In this document: positions 33,491 to 42,454 of the stretch, piece after piece | Position numbering within the stretch: the first letter of the stretch is position 1 | Layout: each line of letters starts with the position of its first letter | Source of the DNA: Mycobacteroides abscessus ATCC 19977 | GTDB lineage: Bacteria; Actinomycetota; Actinomycetes; Mycobacteriales; Mycobacteriaceae | Assembly: GCF_000069185.1 (NCBI RefSeq) | Contig: NC_010397.1 | Location: 1,674,001 to 1,738,000, forward strand | Length of the DNA: 64,000 bases | Direction of reading: 5' to 3' | Made by a program: the position numbers and the translations under genes | The notes under the pieces: model-generated | The model's input: only the letters and a program-made list of their open reading frames with translations | Told to the model about the DNA's origin: nothing | Databases searched by the model: none

Positions 33491-34658
33491 GGGATTGATC
33501 GAGTCACCGACCCGGCAGCGACAGAGGCGCTCGCCGGTATCGGTGCGTCGCGTCGAATCTCACCGGGATGCCAAGCAATTCATCGCTATGCCATGGCATA
33601 TCTACGGCGACGACCCCCGGTGGCGCCCTACCCTGCGCCGTGTCATGCAGGCGAAGATGAACTCCAAGCACAACCCCCTGCACGGGGAGGTGCAGGTCGA
33701 AAACTTCGTTGCCTACCGTGGCGGTAGCCCTGTCGGACGTATCTCCGCCGCGATCGACTCGGCCTATGTGCAGCGCTACGGCGAGTGCGCGTTCTTCGGG
33801 TTCTTCGAAAGCGAGGACGACGAGTCGATAGCGGGCGCGCTGCTGGGGGAGGCCGAGCGCTGGGCGGCGCGCCGGGGCGTCACCAAAATGGTCGGTCCGT
33901 TCAGCTACACCTCCCGCGAGGAAGTCGGGCTGCTGGTCTCCGGCTATGACAGGCCGCCGGCACTCATGCAGCCCTACAACCCGCGGTACTACCCGGCGCT
34001 GGTGGAGGCATCCGGATACCGCAAGAAGTTCGACACCGCCTCGTACCGTTGGCATCTGGACGGCAGCCAAGATGTTCGGCAACGCCTGGTGCGACGGGCC
34101 GACGCGGTGATGCGCGACCAGGCAGTGACGGTGCGCTCGGTGCGCATGCGCCACTACACCGAGGAATTAGAGCTGCTGCGCGGTCTTTACAACGACTCGT
34201 TCGCTCACCATCCCGAGAACGTTCCCCTCAGCCGCGAGGTGTTCTCGGGGATGGCCGCCGAGATGCGGCCGTTGATCGATCCGAACATCGTCCGGATAGT
34301 GGAATCCGAGGGCACTCCGGTCGGATTCCTACTGATGCTGCCGGATGTCAACGAGATCGCCGGACGGTCCGGTCGGCTCACCCCGGCCCTGCTGGCCCGG
34401 CTGGCGGCGCGCCGCGACGGGCGCATCCGCGGGATCGATACCGCCGTCGTGGTGCTCATCGGCGCGGTGCAGACCCAGTTCGGGGCGGGCATCGGCAGAG
34501 TTCTGGCGGGCGAGATCGTCCGGACGATCACCGGCAGCGGCTATTCCTCGGTCGCCACCACCTGGGTGCATGAGGACAATGTGTGGTCGAATTCGCTTAC
34601 CGCCCAGATGAAGACGGACCCCGAAAAGATCCATCGGGTCTACCAGAAGGCACTGTGA
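33462..34658 (+). CDS. GNAT-like acyltransferase, large two-part form
   Basis: 398 residues. The N-terminal half has FFGFFESEDDESIAGALLGEAERWAARRG and MVGPFSYTSREEVGLLVSGYDRPP; the C-terminal half has GTPVGFLLMLPDVNEI and YSSVATTWVHEDNVWSNSLTAQMK. This is the layout of a group of double-GNAT proteins often found in lipid or secondary-metabolite clusters. It probably acylates an amine using acyl-ACP or acyl-CoA. The start is uncertain: ATG 33462 overlaps the upstream gene by 29 bp, GTG 33480 by 11 bp. Confidence 0.65.
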   Translation: MTWELSVLDRGLIESPTRQRQRRSPVSVRRVESHRDAKQFIAMPWHIYGDDPRWRPTLRRVMQAKMNSKHNPLHGEVQVENFVAYRGGSPVGRISAAIDSAYVQRYGECAFFGFFESEDDESIAGALLGEAERWAARRGVTKMVGPFSYTSREEVGLLVSGYDRPPALMQPYNPRYYPALVEASGYRKKFDTASYRWHLDGSQDVRQRLVRRADAVMRDQAVTVRSVRMRHYTEELELLRGLYNDSFAHHPENVPLSREVFSGMAAEMRPLIDPNIVRIVESEGTPVGFLLMLPDVNEIAGRSGRLTPALLARLAARRDGRIRGIDTAVVVLIGAVQTQFGAGIGRVLAGEIVRTITGSGYSSVATTWVHEDNVWSNSLTAQMKTDPEKIHRVYQKAL

Positions 34659-35638
34659 TGAGCGGCCGGACATTGGTCACCGGTGCCACGGGGTACCTGG
34701 GGTCAACCCTGGTGGCTTCCCTGGTGCAGGCCGGTGAGCGCGTCACCGTCCTGATGAATCCGCACGAACCCGCCGTGCTGCCCGGCGAACTGCGCCCACA
34801 TGTGGAAACTGCGTACGCCGATATCGCCGACGCGCGCGCCGTTGACGACGTGATGCGCGACGTGTCCCACGTCTATCACCTTGCCGGTATCGCATCGCCG
34901 AATTCGCGTCTCGGGCATAGGATCTGGCAGACAAACGTCCTAGGCAGCTATCACGTGGCCCGCGCCGCGCTGCGGCACGGTGTGCAGCGCGTGGTGCACG
35001 TGTCGTCCACCGCGGCCATCGGGTACCCGCCCAACGGTGTGGTGGCCGACGAAGACTTCGACCCATGCGATTCGGTGCTGGATAACGTGTACTCGGCGAC
35101 CAAGCGTGCGGGTGAGCGGCTGATGCTGGACTTCGTCGAACGAGGTCTGGACGTGGTGGTGGTCAACCCCGCCGCCGTGTTCGCGCCGGGAGCGGGGCCC
35201 GCTCGCTCGTGGCAGGGGCTGCTGGTCGCGGCCCGCAAGGGCCTGTTGCGTGTCGTGCCTCCCGGCGGAACCGCGGTGTGCTCGGCTCGCGACTTCGTCG
35301 CGGGCATCACTACGGCGATGGCCAAGGGGGACAACGGGCGCCGGTACATCCTGAGCACCGCCAACCTCTCTTATCGGCAGATCGGGGAGCTGCTGGTGGC
35401 CGCGGTGGGGCGCCATCACCCGGTGCGGCCGGCGCCGATGGGGCTGTTCCGGACGGCGGGGCGGGGCAACCGGCTGCTGCGGGACCTCTCCGGGCGCTTC
35501 GACCCCGACGATGTGTTGGTTGCCGAGAACCTCGAATTGATGGCCCGCGAGTTGTATTACGCGCCCGACAGGGCAGTGCGAGAACTGGGCATACCCAAGG
35601 TCTCTACTCACGAATTGATAGCGGAGTTTGTGCGATGA
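34658..35638 (+). CDS. NAD(P)-dependent epimerase/dehydratase/reductase (extended SDR)
   Basis: 326 residues with the nucleotide motif GATGYLGSTL (residues 8-17), AGIASP, and the catalytic pair Y-x3-K (VYSATKRAGERLM). The rest is typical of NAD-dependent epimerases and of 3-beta-HSD/dihydroflavonol-reductase-like enzymes. A reduction or oxidation of the acyl chain or head group is likely; the substrate is unknown. Junctions on both sides are 1-4 bp overlaps. Confidence 0.8.
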   Translation: MSGRTLVTGATGYLGSTLVASLVQAGERVTVLMNPHEPAVLPGELRPHVETAYADIADARAVDDVMRDVSHVYHLAGIASPNSRLGHRIWQTNVLGSYHVARAALRHGVQRVVHVSSTAAIGYPPNGVVADEDFDPCDSVLDNVYSATKRAGERLMLDFVERGLDVVVVNPAAVFAPGAGPARSWQGLLVAARKGLLRVVPPGGTAVCSARDFVAGITTAMAKGDNGRRYILSTANLSYRQIGELLVAAVGRHHPVRPAPMGLFRTAGRGNRLLRDLSGRFDPDDVLVAENLELMARELYYAPDRAVRELGIPKVSTHELIAEFVR

Positions 35639-36726
35639 GCAGCATGCGCGAAGATCAGCAGGGCAGGCTGACGGTCCAGCCACGGCAGGTGCAGGGCGGC
35701 TCCAAGGAGGCGCTGGGCATATCGATGGCCGACGCGCGAGCACTGGTGGCAGACCTCGCCGCCCGCCGCCAGTGGATCTATTGGCTTGATCTTGCCGCCT
35801 GTCTGGCGGTTGGATACACGGCCTTCCTGTTGTGCCCGGTCGAGAACCTGCTCTCGTTGCCGGCGGTGGCGTGCATTGTGGTGGCGGCGTTCGCTTTCTA
35901 TCGCGCCGTGTTGTTCGTCCATGAGCTGGTGCACGCCGAGGACGACCTGCGCTGGTTCTCGGTGGTGTGGCACGCGGTGTGCGGAATACCTTTCCTGACA
36001 CCGAAATTCACCTTTGAGTTTCATCATGAACACCATGCGTCGCGCACCTACGGCACGGCGGAGGACGGTGAATACGTCACCTATGCCAGTGAGCCGCGCT
36101 GGCGCATCATCGTGTTGCCGTTCAGCGCGCTGGGCGGGCCGCTGGCCTTCGTTTTCCGATTCTTGGTGCTGGCGCCGCTGAGCTGGCTGATCCCCGCGAT
36201 ACGGCCCATTGTGCTGACCCGGGCATCATCGTTGATGATCGATGCCGATTTTGAGCGGCCATTGCCGCCGTCGGGCACCCCACGCTCCTGGCTGGTGCAG
36301 GAAATTGCTTGTTTCGTGTACACCACAACGCTTTTGGTGCTGCTGCTGCTGGGCGCCTACTCGCCGTATCGGCTGGTGGAGGCGTATGCGGTGATCGCCC
36401 TGGCGCTGTTTGTCAACTGGCTACGGGTACTCGTGGCGCACCGGTACGAAGGTAAGAGCGAGCGCATGACCTTTCCCGAGCAGGTTCTCGATTCCATCGA
36501 TCACCCGTCGGTGCCCGTCCTCGGCTCGCTGTGGGCACCGGTCGGCTTGCGTTTCCATGCGGTGCACCACTTCTTCCCTCAGCTGCCTTACCACCAACTG
36601 GGCGAGGCGCGCCGCCGGCTGATGGCGGCGATCCCGCCCGATGCCGGGTACCGGGCCACCGAAGACCGTTCACTCGCCTCATCGCTGCGGCGGCTGCTCG
36701 CCCACCCGCGAAAGGAGGCGGTATGA
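35635..36726 (+). CDS. Membrane fatty acid desaturase
   Basis: 363 residues. The three histidine boxes of the desaturase/hydroxylase family are present: HELVH (96-100), HHEHH (130-134) and HAVHH (308-312), with four or so membrane helices between them. These bind a di-iron centre. Placed in a cluster with a FAAL ligase and ACP, it probably introduces a double bond or hydroxyl into the acyl chain that is attached to the amine product. ATG overlaps the SDR stop (ATGA). Confidence 0.85.
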   Translation: MSSMREDQQGRLTVQPRQVQGGSKEALGISMADARALVADLAARRQWIYWLDLAACLAVGYTAFLLCPVENLLSLPAVACIVVAAFAFYRAVLFVHELVHAEDDLRWFSVVWHAVCGIPFLTPKFTFEFHHEHHASRTYGTAEDGEYVTYASEPRWRIIVLPFSALGGPLAFVFRFLVLAPLSWLIPAIRPIVLTRASSLMIDADFERPLPPSGTPRSWLVQEIACFVYTTTLLVLLLLGAYSPYRLVEAYAVIALALFVNWLRVLVAHRYEGKSERMTFPEQVLDSIDHPSVPVLGSLWAPVGLRFHAVHHFFPQLPYHQLGEARRRLMAAIPPDAGYRATEDRSLASSLRRLLAHPRKEAV

Positions 36727-38045
36727 CCGTCAGTCAATTCACATCCACCGCAAGAGAGTCCGCGGCCGCGACGTACTCACGACGTTTGCCGATCCGGCCC
36801 GTCGAGGCGCGGGGCGCCCGGGTGCGTGCCGAGGACGGCCGCTGGTACGTCGACTGCCTGGCCGCGGCCGGTGCCATGTCGCTGGGCTGGAATCACCCGG
36901 CCGTCAACGAGGCGGTCATGAAGACGGTTTCGTCCGGTGAGCCGCTGTTGTCACTGGACTTTCACACCCCGTCCCGCGACCGGTTCGTCGAGGAGCTGCT
37001 GTCCATCCTGCCGGTCAGGCTTGCCACGGACGCCAGCATCCATCTGTGCTCGCCCAGCGGAGCCAGTGCGGTGGAGGCAGCGTTGATGCTCGCCGAGATC
37101 GCCACCGGTGGCCGCGAACACATTGGTGTGCAAGGTGGTTTTCATGGATGCACCCGAGCAGCGCGTGCCGCCAGTTCCGGGGGCGGGCTGCGCAGGCAGC
37201 CGGTGGTGCTCTCCCCACAGGCGAGCTTCCTGCCGTACCCACAGGAGTACCGCAGCCCTTTCGGGGTGAGCGGTGAACGCGGCGTCGAGTTGGCGATCGC
37301 AGCGGCCGAGGCGGTTGCCCGCCCACACAGCGGCGTCACCGCACCGGCCTCATTGATCGCCGAGTTCGTTCTGGGCGAGGGCGGCGTGATACCGGCGCCC
37401 GCGCGGTGGGGCCAGGCGCTGCGCCGCACGGCGTCGACGCTGGGAGTGCCTCTCATTGCCGACGAGGTACAGGCGGGCATGTACCGCACCGGCCCGGCAT
37501 GGGCATTCCAGCACAGCGGTATCGAACCCGACATGATGGTGATCTCCAAGGGACTCGGGTCTGGTATCCCCATCGCAGTCCTGGTGGTCCGCAAGGAATT
37601 CGACGTCTGGGAACCCGGTGCGTTCACCGGAACCTTCCGTGGGAACGCCATGGCCTTCGCCGCCGCGAGCGCCGTGATCCGCTTTGCGCGGGAGAACGGG
37701 CTGCGCGGGCAGGTGACCGCCCGCGGCAAGATCTTCCTCGATGGCCTGAACGCGGTCGCATCCGATTCGGCGCTGGTGGGTGACGTGCGCGGAGTCGGGC
37801 TCATGCTGGGTGTGGAGATCGTGGACCCCGACATGCCATGGCCGGATGACGCCGGAGCGCCCGCGCCCGAACTTGCCGCCCGCATTCAGCAGGCTTGCCT
37901 GCAGCACGGACTGATCGTCGAAACCGGCGGCCAGTACGGCAACGTGGTGCGGTTCCTGCCGCCACTGACGATCGACGAGCCGGATATCGCCGCTGCGCTC
38001 AACGCGTTTGACGCCGCACTCAGTGCGGTGGAGCGCACGCGGTGA
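36723..38045 (+). CDS. Class III aminotransferase, diaminobutyrate-2-oxoglutarate type
   Basis: 440 residues of the PLP-dependent class III aminotransferases. PLP residues: Asp247 in ADEVQ, Lys276 in MVISKGLGSG, and GSGxSAVEAA at about 112-120. The C-terminal glycine-rich end (VVRFLPPLTI) is typical of diaminobutyrate aminotransferases, which make L-2,4-diaminobutyrate from aspartate semialdehyde and glutamate. The next gene is a matching decarboxylase, which strengthens this. Substrate is inferred, not proven; ornithine or GABA-type aminotransferases are the alternatives. Confidence 0.78.
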   Translation: MTVSQFTSTARESAAATYSRRLPIRPVEARGARVRAEDGRWYVDCLAAAGAMSLGWNHPAVNEAVMKTVSSGEPLLSLDFHTPSRDRFVEELLSILPVRLATDASIHLCSPSGASAVEAALMLAEIATGGREHIGVQGGFHGCTRAARAASSGGGLRRQPVVLSPQASFLPYPQEYRSPFGVSGERGVELAIAAAEAVARPHSGVTAPASLIAEFVLGEGGVIPAPARWGQALRRTASTLGVPLIADEVQAGMYRTGPAWAFQHSGIEPDMMVISKGLGSGIPIAVLVVRKEFDVWEPGAFTGTFRGNAMAFAAASAVIRFARENGLRGQVTARGKIFLDGLNAVASDSALVGDVRGVGLMLGVEIVDPDMPWPDDAGAPAPELAARIQQACLQHGLIVETGGQYGNVVRFLPPLTIDEPDIAAALNAFDAALSAVERTR

Positions 38046-39562
38046 CGGCCCATCAGAGTCCCTTCGTGCAGAGTCCCTTCGTGAGCGACTTTCTCACGGG
38101 CGACAGCGCGCACACGTACCGCGAGGCCGTCGCGCTGGCGGCCGAACGGGCAAGTGTCACACTGGGCGGGGCCACCGCACCGGGACTGGTGGACGGCTAT
38201 TCCGCGCTCAAACGCGATGCCGAGCGGCTCGATCTCGACGATCCCGATGGGGTGGGGCTGAGCCGGGCACTGGACGAGGCTACGGGGTTGCTCGCCGAGA
38301 AATCAGTGGTGGTAACCCATCCCGCATACCTGGCGCACCTACATTGCCCACCCGCATTGCCGTCGCTCGCCGCCGAGGTGCTGATCAGTGCGTTCAATCA
38401 ATCGATGGACTCGTTTGACCAGGCGCCGGCCGCCACCGCGATCGAACAGCAGGTAGTGGAATACTTGTGCACCAGAATGGGTTACGGCCGCGAGTCGGAC
38501 GGTACCTTCACCAGCGGAGGTACCCAGTCGAATCTGCAGGCGCTGCTGCTGGCGCGGGACCTGTTCGCGCGCAAGGCCGGATGGGATATCGCGGGCCTGG
38601 GGCTGCCGCCCGAGTCCGGTACCTGGCGGGTGCTGTGCACCCGGCAGACACACTTCTCGGTGCAGCAGGCACTCCGGCTACTCGGACTGGGCACCTCCGC
38701 CATCATCGAGGTACCCACCGATGATGCGGGGCGGTTGCGGGCCGAGACGCTCGCCGGAATCTTGCGGGACGCCGATCATGCGGGCACACCGGTGTTCGCG
38801 CTGGTGCTCACTGCCGGGACAACGGATTTCGGAGCGATTGACCCGCTCGAGGAAGCCACCGCGATTGCCCGGTCACACGGCATCTGGGTACACGTGGATG
38901 CCTGCGCGGGTGGCTGCCTGATCTTCAGCGCTCAGCACCGGCAGTTGCTGCGTGGTATCGAACAGGCCGACTCGGTCGCCATCGACTTCCACAAGCTGCT
39001 GTTTCAGGCGATCAGTTGCAGCGCGCTGCTGGTGCGCAATCGGGAGAGCTTCGGCGTGCTTGCCGCGCACGCGGATTACCTGAATCCCGCCAGCGACGCC
39101 GAGCACGATGTGCTGAATCTGGTCGGCAACTCGCTGCAGACCACCCGGCGTTTCGATGCGCTCAAGGTGCTGGTCACGCTGCGGGCCGTGGGGCAGCGTC
39201 AGGTGGCCGCGATGATCGATGCCACTGTCGCTGCGGCGGCGGCCGCGGCCCAGGTGGCTGCCGAGCATCCCGACCTGGAACTGGTGGCGCCGGTATGCAC
39301 CAACACGGTGGTGCTGCGCTGGCGGCGACCGGAGGCCACGCGCGACGCGCGTGACGACGTCAACGACGCGGTCCGCGCCGAGCTTGCCCACAGCGGTAGG
39401 GCGATCGTGGGCCGGTCCGGTGCGGCCGGGGCGCAGGCGATCAAACTGACGTTCGTCAATCCTCTGGTCACGACCTCGATGGCGGGCGCGATGGTCTCCG
39501 ACATTGCCGCCCATGGCAACCGGATCTGGCGTGCGCGCACACCGGAGGTCAGTGCCGTATGA
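38042..39562 (+). CDS. PLP decarboxylase, L-2,4-diaminobutyrate decarboxylase type
   Basis: 506 residues of group II decarboxylases. His204 in QTHFSVQQA stacks on PLP, Asp286 in VHVDACAGG binds the pyridine nitrogen and Lys318 in DFHKLLFQ forms the Schiff base. The DxHK motif plus N-terminal SMDSFDQAPAATAIEQQVV fits diaminobutyrate, siderophore-type and tyrosine/DOPA decarboxylases; next to the aminotransferase, 2,4-diaminobutyrate is the best candidate, giving 1,3-diaminopropane. GTG start overlapping the previous stop. Confidence 0.78.
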   Translation: MTAHQSPFVQSPFVSDFLTGDSAHTYREAVALAAERASVTLGGATAPGLVDGYSALKRDAERLDLDDPDGVGLSRALDEATGLLAEKSVVVTHPAYLAHLHCPPALPSLAAEVLISAFNQSMDSFDQAPAATAIEQQVVEYLCTRMGYGRESDGTFTSGGTQSNLQALLLARDLFARKAGWDIAGLGLPPESGTWRVLCTRQTHFSVQQALRLLGLGTSAIIEVPTDDAGRLRAETLAGILRDADHAGTPVFALVLTAGTTDFGAIDPLEEATAIARSHGIWVHVDACAGGCLIFSAQHRQLLRGIEQADSVAIDFHKLLFQAISCSALLVRNRESFGVLAAHADYLNPASDAEHDVLNLVGNSLQTTRRFDALKVLVTLRAVGQRQVAAMIDATVAAAAAAAQVAAEHPDLELVAPVCTNTVVLRWRRPEATRDARDDVNDAVRAELAHSGRAIVGRSGAAGAQAIKLTFVNPLVTTSMAGAMVSDIAAHGNRIWRARTPEVSAV

Positions 39563-40269
39563 GCAACAACCTGGCGCGCGTCGAGCGCGTTGCGGCATCC
39601 GATGCTCGCTTCGCCTGGGCCAAGAACATCGAGTTCGCGATCTTCGGGTTGGAGAACGACTTTGCCGACGATGTCGATATCGCCGCGGGGGAGATGGTGC
39701 ACTACCGCCCGTGGGAGCGGTCCTCGGAAATCTATGTGGGCTTCTCGGGCGACTCACCCGAGCACCCGGTCGGTGTACTGAGATCGCTTCGGCACGATCC
39801 CGAACTGGGGCTTGCCAGCTTCAGTACCCTGCGCGACGCAAGAAGCTACCGGGATGGAAACAAGACCGCCCGCAATTACCTGTATCCGCACTGGGAGTCG
39901 TTCTTTGGCGGGATTGCTCCGGAGCGTATCGCGGAGCTTGCCACCCAGGGCGTGCGTAAGAAACACCGTCGCGCCGGGATGATCGAGCAGATCTGGCGGG
40001 AGTTCTTCGGTGCTCTGGCCGCAGAGGGAGTTCAGTTTGTGACGGTCGCCCTGGTGGTGCCGCTGTTCGACTGGTATCAGCATCTGCTGCCCGACCGTCT
40101 GCACCAGATCGGCGACATCCTGCCGAACTACATCGGCGCCGACAGTGTGCCGGCCGTCGTCGACATCAGCGGGTCCTTCGTCCCGGACGCCTCCCGCGCC
40201 GTTGATGACGCCTCCCTGCTGGCCGCCACCACCACCCCCTCGTCCCCCAAGAAGGAAAGAGTCCGATGA
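39559..40269 (+). CDS. FeeM/LuxI-like N-acyltransferase (GNAT fold)
   Basis: 236 residues. Segments EIYVGFSGDSPEHPVGVLRSLRHDPELGLASF and KKHRRAGMIEQIWREFFGALAAEG follow the layout of acyl-homoserine-lactone synthase and FeeM-type N-acyl amino acid synthases, which take an acyl chain from acyl-ACP and join it to an amine. With an ACP and a diamine pathway in the operon, it is the natural enzyme for the amide bond. The tail after about residue 205 is Ala/Ser/Thr-rich and likely disordered. Confidence 0.55.
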   Translation: MSNNLARVERVAASDARFAWAKNIEFAIFGLENDFADDVDIAAGEMVHYRPWERSSEIYVGFSGDSPEHPVGVLRSLRHDPELGLASFSTLRDARSYRDGNKTARNYLYPHWESFFGGIAPERIAELATQGVRKKHRRAGMIEQIWREFFGALAAEGVQFVTVALVVPLFDWYQHLLPDRLHQIGDILPNYIGADSVPAVVDISGSFVPDASRAVDDASLLAATTTPSSPKKERVR

Positions 40270-40772
40270 GATCGATTCACACCGAAGAGCATGTGTTCCG
40301 CAAGGTCAGCGAGATCGACTGTCCCGTAGACAAAGTGTGGGAGCGGGTGACCACCCAAGAGGGCATCAATGACGAGATGGGCCCGTACATGAAGATGACC
40401 ATGCCCAAGCAGTTCCGCGGCAAGTCCATCGCCGATGTCACGCCGGGCACCCGCATCGGTAAGAGCTTCCTGCTCCTTTTCGGGGTGCTCCCGTTCGGGT
40501 TCGATGACATCACGGTGGCGCGGCTCGAACCCGGCCGGATGTTCCGGGAGGAGTCACTGATGACAGGGATGCGGATATGGGTACACCACCGCACCCTGGA
40601 GCCCTTGGGGGACAAGACAATCGTCACCGACGAGGTCACCCTGGCCCCGCAGGCTCCCATGGGTCTGATCCCCGGCTGGGGCAGACTGCTGAGCAAGATC
40701 TTGGCGGCCTTCTTCACTCACCGGCACCGTCGCCTGAGCCGCACCCTTTCCGCCACGGGAGTTCCGCGATGA
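40266..40772 (+). CDS. SRPBCC (START-like) domain protein
   Basis: 168 residues: a single helix-grip domain (VSEIDCPVDKVWERVTTQEGINDEMGPY ... GDKTIVTDEVTLAP) with a basic C-terminus containing RHRRLSRTL. SRPBCC proteins bind hydrophobic ligands or act as cyclases. It could carry or modify the lipid intermediate. No catalytic residues can be assigned. Confidence 0.65.
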   Translation: MRSIHTEEHVFRKVSEIDCPVDKVWERVTTQEGINDEMGPYMKMTMPKQFRGKSIADVTPGTRIGKSFLLLFGVLPFGFDDITVARLEPGRMFREESLMTGMRIWVHHRTLEPLGDKTIVTDEVTLAPQAPMGLIPGWGRLLSKILAAFFTHRHRRLSRTLSATGVPR

Positions 40773-41512
40773 GACGCCTGGGTGTGGGCGTTGCCGTGGT
40801 GCTCTCGGTCGCGGCGTGCACCCCGGTGAACGAGGAAGCCGGAAAGCCCGTGGGCCACGCCTTCCAGCTGTTGAAGTACCCGACGGCGCAGTCTGATCCG
40901 GCCCCAGAGCCCCAGGGCAGGTCGCCGTTCGGTGACTATGCGCTGGAGGTATCGGGTTCGGTGACCTACCTCGGCGAGACGAGCGAACTGCCCGGTGCGG
41001 GTGTGATGACCGTCGGGCCGGGGCCGCGGCGCGGAGAGCTGAAGATCGAGCAGTATTACCGGGGCGACCGGTTCCCGTACGAGACCGGGGTCGTCTCCGC
41101 CGGTGAGGGCAAGCCCAGCACCCTGGATGCCATCACCATCGTCAACCCGCTGGACTCGCGGGTGACGCTGCAATGCGCGGTGGACGGCGGAATCGCCCTG
41201 GCGGACATCGAAGGTGAGCGCGAACTCACCGGGACCTGCGGCGGTGGATCGAAGGCACACGGTCATGTCAGGGCCGAGGGCAGCCGCAAGGCGACCTGGC
41301 GCGACAAACCCGTCGAACTGGTCCGAACGGTCGTGGATCTCACCGTTACCGGTGCGAGCAGCGGAGAAATCCATCAGGTCAACGAGGTACCCAAGGACAG
41401 TGCGGTCGCCAGCTTCCCCCTGTACACGTCGATTGACGTGAACATGACGGCGCAGGGCATCAGCCTCACTCAGAAGCTGCAGCGCCATGTCCTCCCGAAG
41501 GTGAAGGACTGA
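40769..41512 (+). CDS. Lipoprotein of unknown fold
   Basis: 247 residues with a signal peptide and lipobox SVAAC (Cys about residue 17), hence outside and membrane-anchored. The rest is beta-rich with an internal Cys pair (TLQCAVDGG, TGTCGGGSK) that may form a disulfide. It lies just before the ABC exporter genes and may help pass the product through the periplasm, as LppX or LprG do for other mycobacterial lipids; this is inference. Confidence 0.65.
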   Translation: MRRLGVGVAVVLSVAACTPVNEEAGKPVGHAFQLLKYPTAQSDPAPEPQGRSPFGDYALEVSGSVTYLGETSELPGAGVMTVGPGPRRGELKIEQYYRGDRFPYETGVVSAGEGKPSTLDAITIVNPLDSRVTLQCAVDGGIALADIEGERELTGTCGGGSKAHGHVRAEGSRKATWRDKPVELVRTVVDLTVTGASSGEIHQVNEVPKDSAVASFPLYTSIDVNMTAQGISLTQKLQRHVLPKVKD

Positions 41513-41515
41513 TTC

Positions 41516-42454
41516 ATGACAACGGACACACAGATTCCCGCGTTGCGCGCTGCCGAGTTGGTCAAGGCCTATCCCGGTTCGGACGCCCGGGCGGTCGACG
41601 GCCTGGATCTGACGATTCCGCAAGGGATCGTCTATTGCCTGCTCGGCCGCAACGGCGCGGGCAAGACCACCACCATCCGCATGGCGACCACGCTGCTGGC
41701 CCCCACCCGCGGGGAGCTCGAGGTGCTCGGCGTTCCGGTTGACAACACCAAGGAGCTGCGCCCCCTGATCGGTGTGGCACTGCAGGAGGTCGCGCTGGAC
41801 CTGTGGATGTCACCGGTCGAGCAGATCCGGATGAGTCTGGCCATCGCGGGCTGGCCCAAGGCGCGCCGGAAGGCGCGTGAGGACGAGCTCGTCGAGCAGT
41901 TCGGCCTGAGCACCTACGTCAACCGCAAGGTGGGTGCGCTGTCCGGCGGTATGCGGCGCCGCGTCGATGTCGCGCTGGCCGTTGCCCACAACCCGCAGAT
42001 GTTGTTCCTCGACGAGCCCTCCAGTGGGCTGGATATCGAAGGTAAACAGGAGGTTTGGAATGCCATCCGGCTGCTGCGCTCCGAAGGACGCACCGTCGTG
42101 CTGACCACTCACGATATGGACGAGGCGGTGTCGCTGGCCGACGAGGTGGGCATCGTGAAGAGCGGCCGGTTGGTGGCCTCCGGTTCCACCCAGGAGTTCA
42201 CCCGGAGCCACGGGTATGCCGTGGAGGTCTCGGCAGACAGTGTGATACCCGAGGAAGCCGCCGGACGGCTCGCGGAGGCGGGATACGCGCTGCGGCGCAC
42301 CGACTCCGGAACCCTTTCGGGGACCTTGGATTCCGCCTCTGCCGCGGACCTGGGCGCGTTGAGCGCCGAGCTCGACCGCGTGGGCCTGGGGGCGGCCAGC
42401 ATCGAGGTGCGTTCCACCTCGCTGCGCGACGCATTCCTGGAGGTGACCCAGTGA
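41516..42454 (+). CDS. ABC exporter ATP-binding protein, DrrA-type
   Basis: 312 residues: Walker A GRNGAGKTT, signature LSGGMRRRVDVAL, Walker B MLFLDEPSSGLD, H-loop LTTHDMDEA, and a C-terminal domain common in drug- and lipid-export DrrA proteins. It energises the ABC-2 permease encoded next. The gap to the upstream lipoprotein is 3 bp. Confidence 0.88.
   Translation: MTTDTQIPALRAAELVKAYPGSDARAVDGLDLTIPQGIVYCLLGRNGAGKTTTIRMATTLLAPTRGELEVLGVPVDNTKELRPLIGVALQEVALDLWMSPVEQIRMSLAIAGWPKARRKAREDELVEQFGLSTYVNRKVGALSGGMRRRVDVALAVAHNPQMLFLDEPSSGLDIEGKQEVWNAIRLLRSEGRTVVLTTHDMDEAVSLADEVGIVKSGRLVASGSTQEFTRSHGYAVEVSADSVIPEEAAGRLAEAGYALRRTDSGTLSGTLDSASAADLGALSAELDRVGLGAASIEVRSTSLRDAFLEVTQ

Noticed and set aside
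36723..39562. NRPS-based isonitrile zincophore (kupyaphore-type) cluster
   Set aside because: The zinc link invited this, but there is no NRPS, no isonitrile synthase (ScoE-like) and no thioesterase. FAAL and ACP alone are not enough.
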